Source: Sutcliffiella horikoshii (GTDB lineage Bacteria > Bacillota > Bacilli > Bacillales > Bacillaceae_I). Taken from it: 64,000 nucleotides of DNA. The position numbers and the translations under genes were made by a program. Below the pieces are notes generated by a model, which was not told where the DNA came from, made no database searches, and was given only the letters and a program-made list of their open reading frames with translations. Of the stretch, positions 10,611 to 18,745 are shown one piece after another (position 1 is the first letter of the stretch; each line of letters opens with the position of its first letter). Location of the stretch: contig NZ_CP082918.1 in assembly GCF_019931755.1 (NCBI RefSeq), forward strand, positions 1,716,001-1,780,000, given 5' to 3'.

Positions 10611-10859
10611 ATGAAAAATTATGTGGTGTTTTTAATACAAAATATTTTTTGGGGAACCTATAGTCTGATAGAATGGTTTTCGGTTCGAGATAAAATGCAG
10701 GCCAAAATTATTTTGTTAGGTATATTTATCTATCTCTGTTATACCCTCGCCATGTCAATAATTCATAAAAAGAAGCATGCGGCGTTGACAACTGCCATCA
10801 GTTTTATTTTCTATTTTAGTTTTCAGAGCCTATTTTACTATTTTGTTTTTGGTGGTTGA
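10611..10859 (+). CDS. Hypothetical small membrane protein (82 aa)
   Basis: Three hydrophobic segments (about residues 5-22, 34-51 and 58-80) separated by short charged loops. TAAGGAG precedes the ATG at a good distance. No family is recognised, and aromatic residues are frequent. It is flanked by unrelated single genes. Confidence 0.6.
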   Translation: MKNYVVFLIQNIFWGTYSLIEWFSVRDKMQAKIILLGIFIYLCYTLAMSIIHKKKHAALTTAISFIFYFSFQSLFYYFVFGG

Positions 10860-10893
10860 TTTATCTTACTAAGATTTTATAACTGGAAAAAGA

Positions 10894-10923
10894 TTGCCTT
10901 CATATAGTAAATGCTAGTATGAT
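10894..10923 (+). promoter_or_regulatory. Putative sigma-A promoter of the deacetylase gene
   Basis: TTGCCT at 10894-10899, an 18-base spacer and TATGAT at 10918-10923, about 30 bases before the start codon. Confidence 0.5.
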
Positions 10924-10955
10924 TAAAGGTGAAACTTACGTATGGAGGAAAGAAT

Positions 10956-11891
10956 ATGAAAAAATGGATACTATCAGCATCATTATTGCTCCTCCTTGTA
11001 GCTTGCGGGCAAAATGGACAAGTTGAAAATGAACAAAATTCCTCTTCAGAAAATCAGACGGAAGGAAATGATTCTGTAGTGGAAGAGGAAGAAAAAGATG
11101 TCCCTGTGTCAAAAACAGAAGACCCAAAGAAAGAACCGGAGGAAGAAGAAGTAGTGGACTCCGAGGAAGATTCGAATGAAGAAGAACAAGAAAAAGACTC
11201 AGGTAACGAGGACCAAGTACAAGAAACTTCCCCTCAAGAACCCCAATATGTCGTAAATCCTACCACTTCTGCTATAGAACCAATGGGTGATGCAAACTCA
11301 GAGGTGGTTCTATTAACAATAGATGACGCTCCTGATTGGTATGCATTAGAAATGGCTACGATTTTGAAAGAACTGGGAGTAAAAGCTATCTTCTTTGTAA
11401 ATGGACACTTCCTTGAAACGGAAGAAGAGCAGAAGGTACTAAAAACCATTTATGAGATGGGTTTTCCAATTGGAAATCATACCATGACTCATAAGTCCTT
11501 AAGGCAGCTTACAGAAGAAGAACAGCATGAAGAAATTGTATTGCTTAGTGATCGAGTAGAAGAAATCACGGGGGAACGCCCTCGCTTCTTCCGTGCTCCA
11601 TTTGGCACTAATACAGATTATGCCATAGAACTTGTTAAGCAAGAAGGAATGATTCTTATGAATTGGACCTATGGTTATGATTGGGAAACAGAATACATGG
11701 ATGCTGATTCACTTGCAGATATTATGGTTAATACCGAATTTCTGAACAGCGGAGCCAATTTGTTAATGCATGACCGCGAATGGACCAAAGATGCGTTAGC
11801 GGATATAGTAAAAGGGCTTCAAGACAAAGGATACGAAATACTTGACCCAGACCTAATAGGAACTGAAGATGCAAGCGTAGAAACGGAATAA
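10956..11891 (+). CDS. Lipid-anchored polysaccharide deacetylase (NodB domain)
   Basis: The 311-residue lipoprotein has the lipobox LLVA-Cys17, a linker of about 90 residues dominated by Glu, Asp and Lys, and a NodB deacetylase domain from about residue 105. Metal motifs are TIDDAPD (usual TFDDGP) and HTMTH, followed by RAPFG and LLMHD. It probably removes acetyl groups from cell-wall glycans outside the membrane. The start is set by GGAGG before ATG 10956. The changed first motif keeps both aspartates. Confidence 0.8.
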   Translation: MKKWILSASLLLLLVACGQNGQVENEQNSSSENQTEGNDSVVEEEEKDVPVSKTEDPKKEPEEEEVVDSEEDSNEEEQEKDSGNEDQVQETSPQEPQYVVNPTTSAIEPMGDANSEVVLLTIDDAPDWYALEMATILKELGVKAIFFVNGHFLETEEEQKVLKTIYEMGFPIGNHTMTHKSLRQLTEEEQHEEIVLLSDRVEEITGERPRFFRAPFGTNTDYAIELVKQEGMILMNWTYGYDWETEYMDADSLADIMVNTEFLNSGANLLMHDREWTKDALADIVKGLQDKGYEILDPDLIGTEDASVETE

Positions 11892-11934
11892 ATAAAGAAG
11901 GCCCGCTCAACTGTGAGAGCGGGCCTTCTTTATT
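11891..11934. terminator. Bidirectional terminator
   Basis: An 18 bp perfect stem including AAGAAGGCCCGCTC, with flanking A and T tracts, between two converging genes. It can serve both strands. Confidence 0.9.
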
Positions 11935-12359
11935 CAACGTTTATAGTAGTACATAATGCTGCCGGTAAATAGTTTAAGCTCAGCCTCTAGCTTCTTGGCA
12001 AGAAACTTGCAAAGCTCATTAGCCTTCGCTTTATCGCCGTGCGTGCTTTGGTCGTGCAAAGTAACTTGTATGTAGGAGAGGGGCTCAGTCTCGTCGGAGG
12101 TGGCTGTCTGTGTGCCTACTCCAATAAGGATCATCTTGTACCGATCCTCCGTACCTTTTAAATAAAACCACTGACCTTTGCCTTCAGGCTTTTCTTTTAC
12201 TTCGTAGGGGAAAGCTGCCTGGCTGTATTCCCATCCTAATTGTTTTCCAGTTTTAGATGTTATGTCTTTATAGTAGTTTAATAACTCTTTTACATGTTCA
12301 ACGGTAAGCGTTTTCTCTTTTGATTTGGGAACTAAATTAATGTAAGCGCTACTGGCCAT
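11934..12359 (-). CDS. Conserved hypothetical protein, DUF1885-like
   Basis: A 141-residue soluble protein beginning MASSAYINLVPKS. The ATG at 12359 is chosen because TTAGGAGTG precedes it, while the longer GTG start would fall inside that site. It has mixed alpha/beta character and no signal peptide or catalytic motif. It resembles the DUF1885 family of Bacillus proteins. That family name is from memory and should be treated as tentative. Confidence 0.6.
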   Translation of the reverse strand: MASSAYINLVPKSKEKTLTVEHVKELLNYYKDITSKTGKQLGWEYSQAAFPYEVKEKPEGKGQWFYLKGTEDRYKMILIGVGTQTATSDETEPLSYIQVTLHDQSTHGDKAKANELCKFLAKKLEAELKLFTGSIMYYYKR

Positions 12360-12442
12360 CGAATTCACTCCTAAGATAACTATTCCATTATATATATTCT
12401 AGCATTATAGGAAATCAGCTGACAATCACTAAGTGAAAATTC

Positions 12443-12472
12443 TTGCAAATCAAGCATTTTATAAGTTATAAT
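12443..12472 (+). promoter_or_regulatory. Putative sigma-A promoter
   Basis: TTGCAA at 12443-12448, an 18-base spacer and TATAAT at 12467-12472, 40 bases before the start of the 99-residue gene. Confidence 0.55.
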
Positions 12473-12511
12473 AATATTCTGAATAACCAAAAAATAAAAA
12501 GGAGGTACCTT

Positions 12512-12811
12512 ATGAACTTATTTGACAAGCTTTATGATAACAATGAGAATGTTCCAGTTCGCTTTGTTGGTTTTACGACTAAAGATGTTAGATATGATTT
12601 TGGTATCGTGTACACGAATATGTTTTTTGGTAAGCCCCTTGTCATCTGTATGCAAACCGGCCGTTCTACCCTCCTCGACCCTAAAGACATTACTGACCTT
12701 AACCACCTTCAGCATGTATTCCGAATTGATTCACAAGAGCAAGCAGAAGACCTTGCAGAGTTTTTTACTGAGGCTATACCGGCAAGTCCTTTTCAAGAAC
12801 AATATGAATAA
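12512..12811 (+). CDS. DUF3055-family protein (99 aa)
   Basis: ATG 12512 follows AAAAGGAGG and is preferred over the longer in-frame start. The soluble protein carries the conserved block DFGIVYTNMFFGKPLVICMQ, which I associate with the DUF3055 family of Bacillales. No function is known. It is a single gene between its own promoter and a hairpin. Confidence 0.65.
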   Translation: MNLFDKLYDNNENVPVRFVGFTTKDVRYDFGIVYTNMFFGKPLVICMQTGRSTLLDPKDITDLNHLQHVFRIDSQEQAEDLAEFFTEAIPASPFQEQYE

Positions 12812-12827
12812 CAGTTAATCTCCTTCG

Positions 12828-12859
12828 AGGCCAATGTCCTGTTTTTAGGGCATTGGCCT
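12828..12859 (+). terminator. Hairpin after the DUF3055 gene
   Basis: A 13 bp stem (AGGCCAATGTCCT with AGGGCATTGGCCT, one wobble) and a GTTTTT loop. The T-run after it is weak. Confidence 0.6.
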
Positions 12860-12878
12860 ATTGAATTGACAAAAAAGT

Positions 12879-12983
12879 GGAACCTATAAGCCCGAACAGG
12901 TAGCGAATTGATCAAAACGGTCAAATAGAAGGGTTCTATACGCCCGAACGGTGGAGAAATCCGCGTGAACTGTCCAATAGAAG
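12879..12983. repeat. Two tandem imperfect copies of a 52 bp unit
   Basis: CTATA-A/C-GCCCGAAC recurs at 12884 and 12936, and AATAGAAG recurs 52 bases apart (12924 and 12976), which gives an exact 52 bp period. The unit also has a GAAC-G/T-GT-like core. It is intergenic, with no open frame across it. Confidence 0.7.
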
Positions 12984-13020
12984 GAAATAAATGGAACAAC
13001 CCATAAACTCAATTTTTAAA

Positions 13021-13053
13021 TGTGTTATACAATTTAATCATTGACATAACACA
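13021..13053 (+). promoter_or_regulatory. Putative CcpN operator of SR1
   Basis: TGTGTTATACA at 13021-13031 fits every position of the published CcpN consensus TRTGHYATAYW as I recall it. The inverted partner ATAACACA lies at 13046-13053, overlapping the -35 box. A third, weaker copy (TATGATGTAAG) overlaps the -10 box. CcpN represses SR1, gapB and pckA in B. subtilis when glycolytic carbon is present. Confidence 0.65.
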
Positions 13054-13069
13054 TTTGAGGCTTTATGAT
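13041..13069 (+). promoter_or_regulatory. Sigma-A promoter of SR1
   Basis: A perfect TTGACA (13041-13046), 17-base spacer and TATGAT (13064-13069). The start of transcription should be near 13076. Confidence 0.8.
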
Positions 13070-13081
13070 GTAAGTAACAAC

Positions 13082-13095
13082 ATAAAGCGCTTTCA
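13082..13095 (+). promoter_or_regulatory. cre-like CcpA site in the SR1 leader
   Basis: ATAAAGCGCTTTCA matches 12 of 14 positions of TGWAANCGNTNWCA and is centred about 13 bases after the predicted start site, a position suited to blocking elongation. Confidence 0.6.
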
Positions 13096-13147
13096 ATTAA
13101 AGGCGGCTTTGCAAAAAAAATTTCTTTTAGGAAAGAGGTTGAAGGGT

Positions 13148-13273
13148 ATGGGTACAATCATTTGTCAAACTTGTAACAGCGCAGTGGATCACTTTGAGGA
13201 TGAAAAAGTTACGACTTATTATGCAAAATGTGCAGATTGTCAGTGCTCTGAAAAAAGCGAAGATTTAGCCTAG
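13148..13273 (+). CDS. sr1P: GapA-binding peptide SR1P
   Basis: The 41-residue peptide begins MGTIICQTCNSAVDHFEDEK and has Cys6, Cys9, Cys28, Cys31 and Cys33, arranged as two CXXC pairs plus one. This fits the SR1P family, which binds glyceraldehyde-3-phosphate dehydrogenase GapA and promotes its interaction with RNase J1. The ATG is set by AGAGG upstream and by the family N-terminus; longer in-frame starts lie within the promoter. rnjA probably lies just left of this window. Confidence 0.85.
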   Translation: MGTIICQTCNSAVDHFEDEKVTTYYAKCADCQCSEKSEDLA

Positions 13274-13289
13274 AATCATATATTAATAG

Positions 13290-13328
13290 AAAGAGCAGGT
13301 CCCCGGGGTATGAGGGGACCTGCTCTTT
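13290..13328. terminator. SR1 terminator, shared with speA
   Basis: A 15 bp perfect stem (AAAGAGCAGGTCCCC and complement) with a 9-base loop. It ends SR1 and, read on the minus strand, lies just after the speA stop. Confidence 0.9.
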
Positions 13329-13335
13329 GTTCATT

Positions 13336-14817
13336 TTATCGAATTGCTTTGTGTTCTTTAATTACTCTTAAGGTCTTCAATTCGTGATCTTCGGGACCTT
13401 GTACTGGGAGTCCTACCTCTAAAGTTCTTGTAATGTAGGACAAGTTATCTTCTGTTATGATCTCCCCAGGAGTAAAAATAGGAATGCCCGGAGGATATAC
13501 CATGATAAATTCTGCGATAATACGGCCGGCAGATTTTTCGAATGGAACAACTTCCGTCTCAGAGTAGAATGCATCGCGTGGGGCGATAGCTAACACCGGA
13601 ATGTCGGGAAGAAGAACCTTTACTTTTTCGCCGGAATCTCCAGCCTGGTGATGAAACTCTTCTGATAAGACTTTAAGGGCTTCTAACAATGTTCCTGTCT
13701 CAACTTCAGAGTCTCCAGGTGTGATAATACAAAGGATGTTATAGAGATCGGAAAGTTCCACTTCAATATTGTATTTTTGACGAAGCCACTTCTCAACATC
13801 ATATCCTGTCAGGTTTAAATTCTTTACAGAAATAATCAGTTTAGTCGGGTCATAGTCAAAGGTTGCTTTTCTGCCTAAAATTTCAGGACCTATACAATGT
13901 AAGTGTTCAATCTCATTGATAGCATCCCTTGTTTTATTGGCAAGTTGGATGGTTTTTTCTATAAGCAAGTGTCCTTCGGTGGCAAGGCGTTTTCTTGCAA
14001 CATCCAATGAAGCCAATAGAAGGTATGAGGTGGATGTAGTCGTTAACATACTTAAAATGCTTTGAATGCGATTTACATTCACTAATCCTTCTCGCACATT
14101 CAAGATAGAACTTTGTGTCATAGAGCCCCCAAGCTTATGGACACTTGTCGCAGCCATGTCAGCTCCGGCTTGCATAGCCGATAAAGGAAGCTCCTCATGG
14201 AAATGGATATGAACACCATGGGCTTCATCCACAAGAACAGGCACATTAAAAGAATGGGCAATTTCAACAATCTGACTTAAATCGGCTGAAACACCAAAAT
14301 AAGTAGGGTTAATGACAAGTACACCTTTTGCATCAGGATGTTGCTGAAGCGCCTTTTCTACAGAGTCTGTCGTGATGCCATGGGAGATCCCTAAGTCTTT
14401 GTCCACTTCTGGGTGAATAAAGATTGGTACTGCTCCTGAAAAAACAATGGCTGACATGACAGATTTATGAACATTCCTAGGCACGATAATTTTCTCTCCA
14501 GGCCCGCAAACAGCCATTACCATTGTCATGATGGCTCCACTTGTACCTTGTACGGAGAAAAATGTATGGTCAGCTCCAAAAGCTTTTGCTGCAAGGTCTT
14601 GAGCTTCTTTTATCATTCCCTTTGGCTGATGAAGATCATCAAGTGGCCCAATGTTAATTAGATCTATGGAAAGAGCATTTTCACCGATAAATTCTCGGAA
14701 TTCAGGGTCAATGCCTGCTCCTTTTTTATGTCCGGGAATATGGAATTGAACCGGGTTCCCTTTGGCATGATTTAAAAGTCCAGTAAATAATGGCGTGTCG
14801 TTTTGAGAATATGTCAA
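13336..14817 (-). CDS. speA: Arginine decarboxylase (Orn/Lys/Arg decarboxylase family)
   Basis: The 493-residue fold-type I pyridoxal-phosphate enzyme carries VDEAHGVHIHF and the cofactor lysine motif SVHKLGGSMTQ. Location next to SR1 and pdhD supports SpeA, which makes agmatine for polyamine synthesis. The only credible start is TTG 14817, with AGAGGTG about 10 bases upstream. Lysine decarboxylase activity cannot be excluded from sequence alone, since family members are very similar. Confidence 0.85.
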   Translation of the reverse strand: MTYSQNDTPLFTGLLNHAKGNPVQFHIPGHKKGAGIDPEFREFIGENALSIDLINIGPLDDLHQPKGMIKEAQDLAAKAFGADHTFFSVQGTSGAIMTMVMAVCGPGEKIIVPRNVHKSVMSAIVFSGAVPIFIHPEVDKDLGISHGITTDSVEKALQQHPDAKGVLVINPTYFGVSADLSQIVEIAHSFNVPVLVDEAHGVHIHFHEELPLSAMQAGADMAATSVHKLGGSMTQSSILNVREGLVNVNRIQSILSMLTTTSTSYLLLASLDVARKRLATEGHLLIEKTIQLANKTRDAINEIEHLHCIGPEILGRKATFDYDPTKLIISVKNLNLTGYDVEKWLRQKYNIEVELSDLYNILCIITPGDSEVETGTLLEALKVLSEEFHHQAGDSGEKVKVLLPDIPVLAIAPRDAFYSETEVVPFEKSAGRIIAEFIMVYPPGIPIFTPGEIITEDNLSYITRTLEVGLPVQGPEDHELKTLRVIKEHKAIR

Positions 14818-15002
14818 CTTACTTATGCACCTCTTTAATTTAGCTTAGTATCGGTTTCGTTTATCTTAACGCATCTAATTACGCAGAACAAACATTCACA
14901 TAAAACAAATGAAATTATAGCATTTATCCCCTTCATTGCATAGCAGGAATTTGTCATATTAAAAAGAAACATATAAAGAGAGATAGAAAGGAGAAGATAA
15001 TC

Positions 15003-15962
15003 ATGAAATGGGAGACAAGAGTAACTAAACTTTTAGATATAAAATATCCAATTATCCAAGGTGGACTTGCTTATTTAGCGTACGCGGACCTGGCTGCCGC
15101 CGTTTCAAATGCAGGAGGTCTCGGGCAAATAACGGCCATGAGTTTGGAAAGTCCTGAATTACTAAGAGAAGAGATTCGAAAGGTTAGAAGGATGACAGAT
15201 AAACCATTTGGTGTGAACTATGCAATTGGCCAACATGGGAGACCTTTTGAGCATATGTTGGATATTGCTTTGGAAGAAGAGGTCCCTGTCATCTCCATGA
15301 CAGGAGGAAACCCTTCACCGATCTTCAAAAGGCTGGAGGGCTCAGAATGCAAAAAGTTAGTTCTTGTTGCTGCTCGCAGACAAGCAGAAAAAGCGGAAGA
15401 ACTTGGCGCTGATGCCGTCATGGTCGTAGGACAGGAAGGAGGAGGTCATTTAGGCAAAAACGACTTAGGTACCATGGTATTAGTCCCTAAAGTAGTAGAC
15501 GCCTTAAAGATACCTGTCATCGCTTCAGGAGGCATTGGTGATGGACGAGGGTTGATGGCTGCATTGGCACTTGGTGCGGAAGGAATAGAAATGGGTACAA
15601 GGTTTATCGCAACAAAGGAGTGCATGCATGCTCATCCCGTTTATAAAGAAAGGCTGGTAGACGGAACCGAGAATGATACGGTGGTCATTAAAAGAAGTCT
15701 GGGTGCACCTGCAAGAGCCATTCAAAATACTTGGACGGAACAAATATTGAAGATAGAACAGGAAGCAAAAGGGTATGAAGGATTGAAAGACTTTATTAGT
15801 GGCACTGCGAACAAACGGTATATCTATGATGGCGAAACCGATTATGGTTATGCATGGGCAGGTCAGGTAATGGGATTGATCGAGGATGTGCCAAGTGTGG
15901 AACAGCTTTTGTCTAGAATGGTAAAGGAAGCGGAAAATATTAGAGAGAAGTGGACAAACTAG
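15003..15962 (+). CDS. NAD(P)H-dependent flavin oxidoreductase, nitronate monooxygenase family
   Basis: The 319-residue TIM barrel has the family start YPIIQGGLAYLA, the FMN-binding GQEGGGHLG region near residue 142, and VIASGGIGDGRGL near 172. Such proteins are annotated as nitronate monooxygenases or FabK-like enoyl reductases. Which reaction applies cannot be told. AAAGGAG precedes the ATG. It has no partner in an operon. Confidence 0.8.
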   Translation: MKWETRVTKLLDIKYPIIQGGLAYLAYADLAAAVSNAGGLGQITAMSLESPELLREEIRKVRRMTDKPFGVNYAIGQHGRPFEHMLDIALEEEVPVISMTGGNPSPIFKRLEGSECKKLVLVAARRQAEKAEELGADAVMVVGQEGGGHLGKNDLGTMVLVPKVVDALKIPVIASGGIGDGRGLMAALALGAEGIEMGTRFIATKECMHAHPVYKERLVDGTENDTVVIKRSLGAPARAIQNTWTEQILKIEQEAKGYEGLKDFISGTANKRYIYDGETDYGYAWAGQVMGLIEDVPSVEQLLSRMVKEAENIREKWTN

Positions 15963-16016
15963 AGAAGGAAAATGATATACTTTACTTTTCCACTATACAT
16001 ATAATGAGGTGAAGTT

Positions 16017-16292
16017 ATGGATTTCTCTTATCCCATTTCCTATGACTGGTCTACAGATGAAATCGTAGATGTTATTGCACTATATGAAGCGGTCGAGCTC
16101 ACTTATAGCAAAGGCGTGGAGCGTGATCAGCTTTTATCCTTATATCGCCGGTTCAAAGAAATAGTGCCAGGCAAGGCAGAAGAACGAAACCTTGCAAATG
16201 AGTATGAGGAACTTAGTGGTTTCTCTGTCTATCGTACGATAAAAAAAGCAAAAGACATGAATCCAGGCGAACAGGTGAAGATGTCGAAGTGA
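16017..16292 (+). CDS. yktA: UPF0223 protein YktA
   Basis: The 91-residue protein begins MDFSYPISYDWSTDEIVDV and contains LYRRFKEIVPGKAEE, characteristic of YktA. It is predicted to be soluble and mostly helical, with no known function. It converges on yktB across a shared terminator, the arrangement expected for B. subtilis. Confidence 0.88.
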   Translation: MDFSYPISYDWSTDEIVDVIALYEAVELTYSKGVERDQLLSLYRRFKEIVPGKAEERNLANEYEELSGFSVYRTIKKAKDMNPGEQVKMSK

Positions 16293-16302
16293 TAAGAAAA
16301 TG

Positions 16303-16337
16303 AAAATCTCAGAACCATGATGGTTCTGAGATTTTTT
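16303..16337. terminator. Bidirectional terminator between yktA and yktB
   Basis: A perfect stem AAAATCTCAGAACCA with a 3-base loop and a T6 tract on the plus strand. It lies between convergent genes. Confidence 0.9.
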
Positions 16338-16343
16338 ACTGTA

Positions 16344-16991
16344 TTAAGCTTCCACCGTCTGTTTGGTCATCTGATAAAGTCCTCGGACTGTTTGGATAGC
16401 TTCCTCGATGCGCGCGATCGTTTCATCTCCAGAAAGCTTGATTGCCTCTTCTTTTGGTATTTGGATGCCGCAAAGTATTTCCGCTTTCTTTACATTGATC
16501 AAACGTTCGAAAAGCTCTTTGTGGGCGTCTTCAGTCAAATCAGATTGGCGGATAACTTCTGGCTTTGTGTGATCCTTGGACCAGACAAAGTCGGAAGGGA
16601 TCTGCTCTTGAATGGATGTTACATTTTTAAGCAAAATTTCGCCAAATGCTTCTTTCATCGGTGCTTCATAGATAACAGCAAACCAGACAAATACATGGGT
16701 TTCCCACAAGCCGATCTGGAAATGTGGTAACATCTTGTATCCGCGTGCGTTGTTTGCAAAGGCAACCCAGGAATCTTTTGGAGGATTCTTGGTTCTTCTT
16801 GCATGCTTGGCTACATGATAGTGCATTTCATCACCAGTCATAGCAGTTAGTGAGGGAGAGAAATATTGGCCAAGCTGCTCAAACTTTGGCTGTATTTGAG
16901 ATTTTAAAACTTCCATTCTTTCTTCAAGACCATCTATTGTAAATACTTCAAAATCTTCTTTTTTAAATCCATCGAAACTTTTGTTTGTCAT
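16344..16991 (-). CDS. yktB: UPF0637 protein YktB
   Basis: A 215-residue soluble protein of the UPF0637 family. The start motif [12 protein letters not shown] and the central [19 protein letters not shown] are recognisable. Function is unknown. It pairs with yktA as in B. subtilis. Confidence 0.88.
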   Translation of the reverse strand: MTNKSFDGFKKEDFEVFTIDGLEERMEVLKSQIQPKFEQLGQYFSPSLTAMTGDEMHYHVAKHARRTKNPPKDSWVAFANNARGYKMLPHFQIGLWETHVFVWFAVIYEAPMKEAFGEILLKNVTSIQEQIPSDFVWSKDHTKPEVIRQSDLTEDAHKELFERLINVKKAEILCGIQIPKEEAIKLSGDETIARIEEAIQTVRGLYQMTKQTVEA

Positions 16992-17207
16992 GTAGTCGCC
17001 CCGTTTCTAAATACTGCTTTTTTTTATATTACTTATTTTAGCATAGCCCATTTTCCCTGCCAAAAGATTAGATTTTACAACCTCTTACTTTCTTTTTAGG
17101 TAACTGCACATTTTAGTTACCATCTTTCATTCCTTTCATATGATATAGCAACCATTAGAAAATGAATCCTTAGGAACCGAGAAACTTTTATGAAGGAGGG
17201 AATTGTT

Positions 17208-17396
17208 GTGAAACAAGTGGCGACACCTTGGAAGAAGAAAAAAGAGGATAATCAGCGCGCGGTCTTACGAATGGAAATAGATTATGAATTGGCAGTTTTG
17301 TATGAGGCAATACAAGAGAGTGATAAGGAAAAAAAGAAGAAAACGATATCTAAATTAGAGCAATTAAGAAAAGAAATGCTAAGTCTAGAGGTTTAG
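17208..17396 (+). CDS. Small helical protein in the ykzI position
   Basis: The GTG at 17208 is chosen because AAGGAGGG lies seven bases upstream, whereas the in-frame ATG at 17190 would overlap that site. The 62-residue product is highly charged and predicted helical, with a Lys-rich stretch. It lies between yktB and suhB, the place of ykzI in B. subtilis. Homology to YkzI is inferred from position and size only. Confidence 0.6.
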   Translation: MKQVATPWKKKKEDNQRAVLRMEIDYELAVLYEAIQESDKEKKKKTISKLEQLRKEMLSLEV

Positions 17397-17413
17397 TGGC
17401 ATGTGCTACTTAG

Positions 17414-17439
17414 ACGAACCTGTATGAGGTTCGTTTTTC
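17414..17439 (+). terminator. Terminator
   Basis: Stem ACGAACCT/AGGTTCGT with a 5-base loop and a T5 tract. Confidence 0.85.
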
Positions 17440-17556
17440 TGTGTGACCTATTACTTGATTTTGCCCCTTTGTTTCAGTAAGCTAAAACATACATAATTTG
17501 TTTAATCGTAATAGAATAGCTGCAATGACAAGGCTAACAGAAGGGCAGGAGAATAC

Positions 17557-18351
17557 ATGAATTGGACTGAAATTGATGAGAATGCAAAAAAGTGGACGAG
17601 AGAAGCGGGAGAACGTATTCGAACTTCTTTCAGCAAGGAATTGATGATACATACAAAATCCTCTCCTGATGATCTGGTGACTAATATTGACCGGGAAACG
17701 GAACAATTTTTTATAGAACACATTAGAAAAACCTATCCAGACCACCAAATTCTCGGAGAAGAAGGATTTGGTGATGAATTGGATAAACTTGATGGAACGG
17801 TTTGGATCATTGACCCCATTGATGGAACGATGAACTTTGTCCATCAACAACGTAATTTTGCCATCTCCGTTGCAGTATATGAAGATGGTATCGGGAAGAT
17901 CGGGCTAATTTATGATGTGGTTCATGACGAGCTGTATCATGCAAAAGCAGGGGAAGGAGCTTATCTGAACGATACAAAACTCCCACAGCTAGAAGAGGTG
18001 GCAGTAGAGAAAGCTGTTATCGGCTTGAATGCAACATGGATTACGGAAAATAAGCGGATCGACCCCACTATTCTGGCTCCGCTTGTGAAGAAAGTAAGAG
18101 GCACAAGATCTTATGGATCTGCAGCTCTTGAAATGGCGTATGTAGCAACAGGGCGCATTGATGCATATATTACGTTGAGACTTTCCCCTTGGGATTTTGC
18201 AGCGGGACTAATACTTGTAAACGAGCTCGGTGGTAAAGTTACCACACTCCATGGTGAACCTCTTAACTTGCTTGGACAAAACAGTGTCTTTGTATGTAAG
18301 CCGGGTTTGCATGAAGTGATCAGCAAGGATTACTTGTATAAATTAAAGTAA
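17557..18351 (+). CDS. suhB: Inositol-1-monophosphatase family protein
   Basis: The 264-residue magnesium-dependent phosphatase has the metal motifs GEEGFGDE (about 67-74) and WIIDPIDGTMNF (about 85-96), plus the C-terminal WDFAAG. It probably hydrolyses myo-inositol phosphate or a related phosphomonoester and corresponds to B. subtilis YktC/SuhB. CAGGAG lies six bases before the ATG. Confidence 0.88.
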   Translation: MNWTEIDENAKKWTREAGERIRTSFSKELMIHTKSSPDDLVTNIDRETEQFFIEHIRKTYPDHQILGEEGFGDELDKLDGTVWIIDPIDGTMNFVHQQRNFAISVAVYEDGIGKIGLIYDVVHDELYHAKAGEGAYLNDTKLPQLEEVAVEKAVIGLNATWITENKRIDPTILAPLVKKVRGTRSYGSAALEMAYVATGRIDAYITLRLSPWDFAAGLILVNELGGKVTTLHGEPLNLLGQNSVFVCKPGLHEVISKDYLYKLK

Positions 18352-18353
18352 TA

Positions 18354-18400
18354 AATGAAACCCACGGCCGTAAATGAGGAAGTGGGTTTTCATTGTTTTT
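18354..18400. terminator. Terminator between suhB and ylaF
   Basis: Stem AATGAAACCCAC/GTGGGTTTTCATT with one bulge, followed by a T-tract, between convergent genes. Confidence 0.8.
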
Positions 18401-18431
18401 ATATGTTATTGCAGGAACATATTGTAAGTGT

Positions 18432-18617
18432 TTATAATTGTCCGTTTTCGCGCATTTTTCTTTTTGTCTTGAAACCAAGTCCCATGACCACACCGAATAA
18501 TACAAACGCTCCAACGATTCCAAGCGTGTTTCTTTCTCCAATTGCGATTCCGACCATGCCTAAAGAAACCGCTGCCAAAACAGCATAAAGCATGAAAATC
18601 CACTTAATATCCTTCAT
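18432..18617 (-). CDS. ylaF: Small membrane protein YlaF
   Basis: A 61-residue protein with two hydrophobic segments and a lysine-rich C-terminus (KTKRKMRENGQL). ATG 18617 follows AAAGGAGTTG and is preferred over an upstream in-frame ATG. It is divergent from typA, as ylaF is in B. subtilis. Function unknown. Confidence 0.75.
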   Translation of the reverse strand: MKDIKWIFMLYAVLAAVSLGMVGIAIGERNTLGIVGAFVLFGVVMGLGFKTKRKMRENGQL

Positions 18618-18697
18618 AAAATCAACTCCTTTGGATAACCCTAATTTCATATAACTTATATTTTACATAAGTCTCTTTCTCTTTTCTACCATGTTTG

Positions 18698-18706
18698 TGG
18701 TATAAT
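18698..18706 (+). promoter_or_regulatory. Extended -10 promoter of typA
   Basis: TGGTATAAT is an extended -10 element 40 bases before typA. The -35 region is poor, which fits extended -10 promoters. Confidence 0.5.
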
Positions 18707-18745
18707 ACTAAAGTTATTAAGTTGTAAAATTAGGGAGATGAAATA

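Larger units (their letters stand above)
13076..13331 (+). ncRNA. sr1: SR1-type dual-function regulatory RNA
   Basis: The interval from the predicted start site to the terminator (about 250 nt) encodes the SR1P peptide and sits next to speA, the location of SR1 in B. subtilis. There SR1 acts as a base-pairing RNA on ahrC mRNA and as the mRNA for SR1P. Promoter, CcpN-type and cre-type operators, peptide and terminator are all visible. Base-pairing activity here is inferred. Confidence 0.7.
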
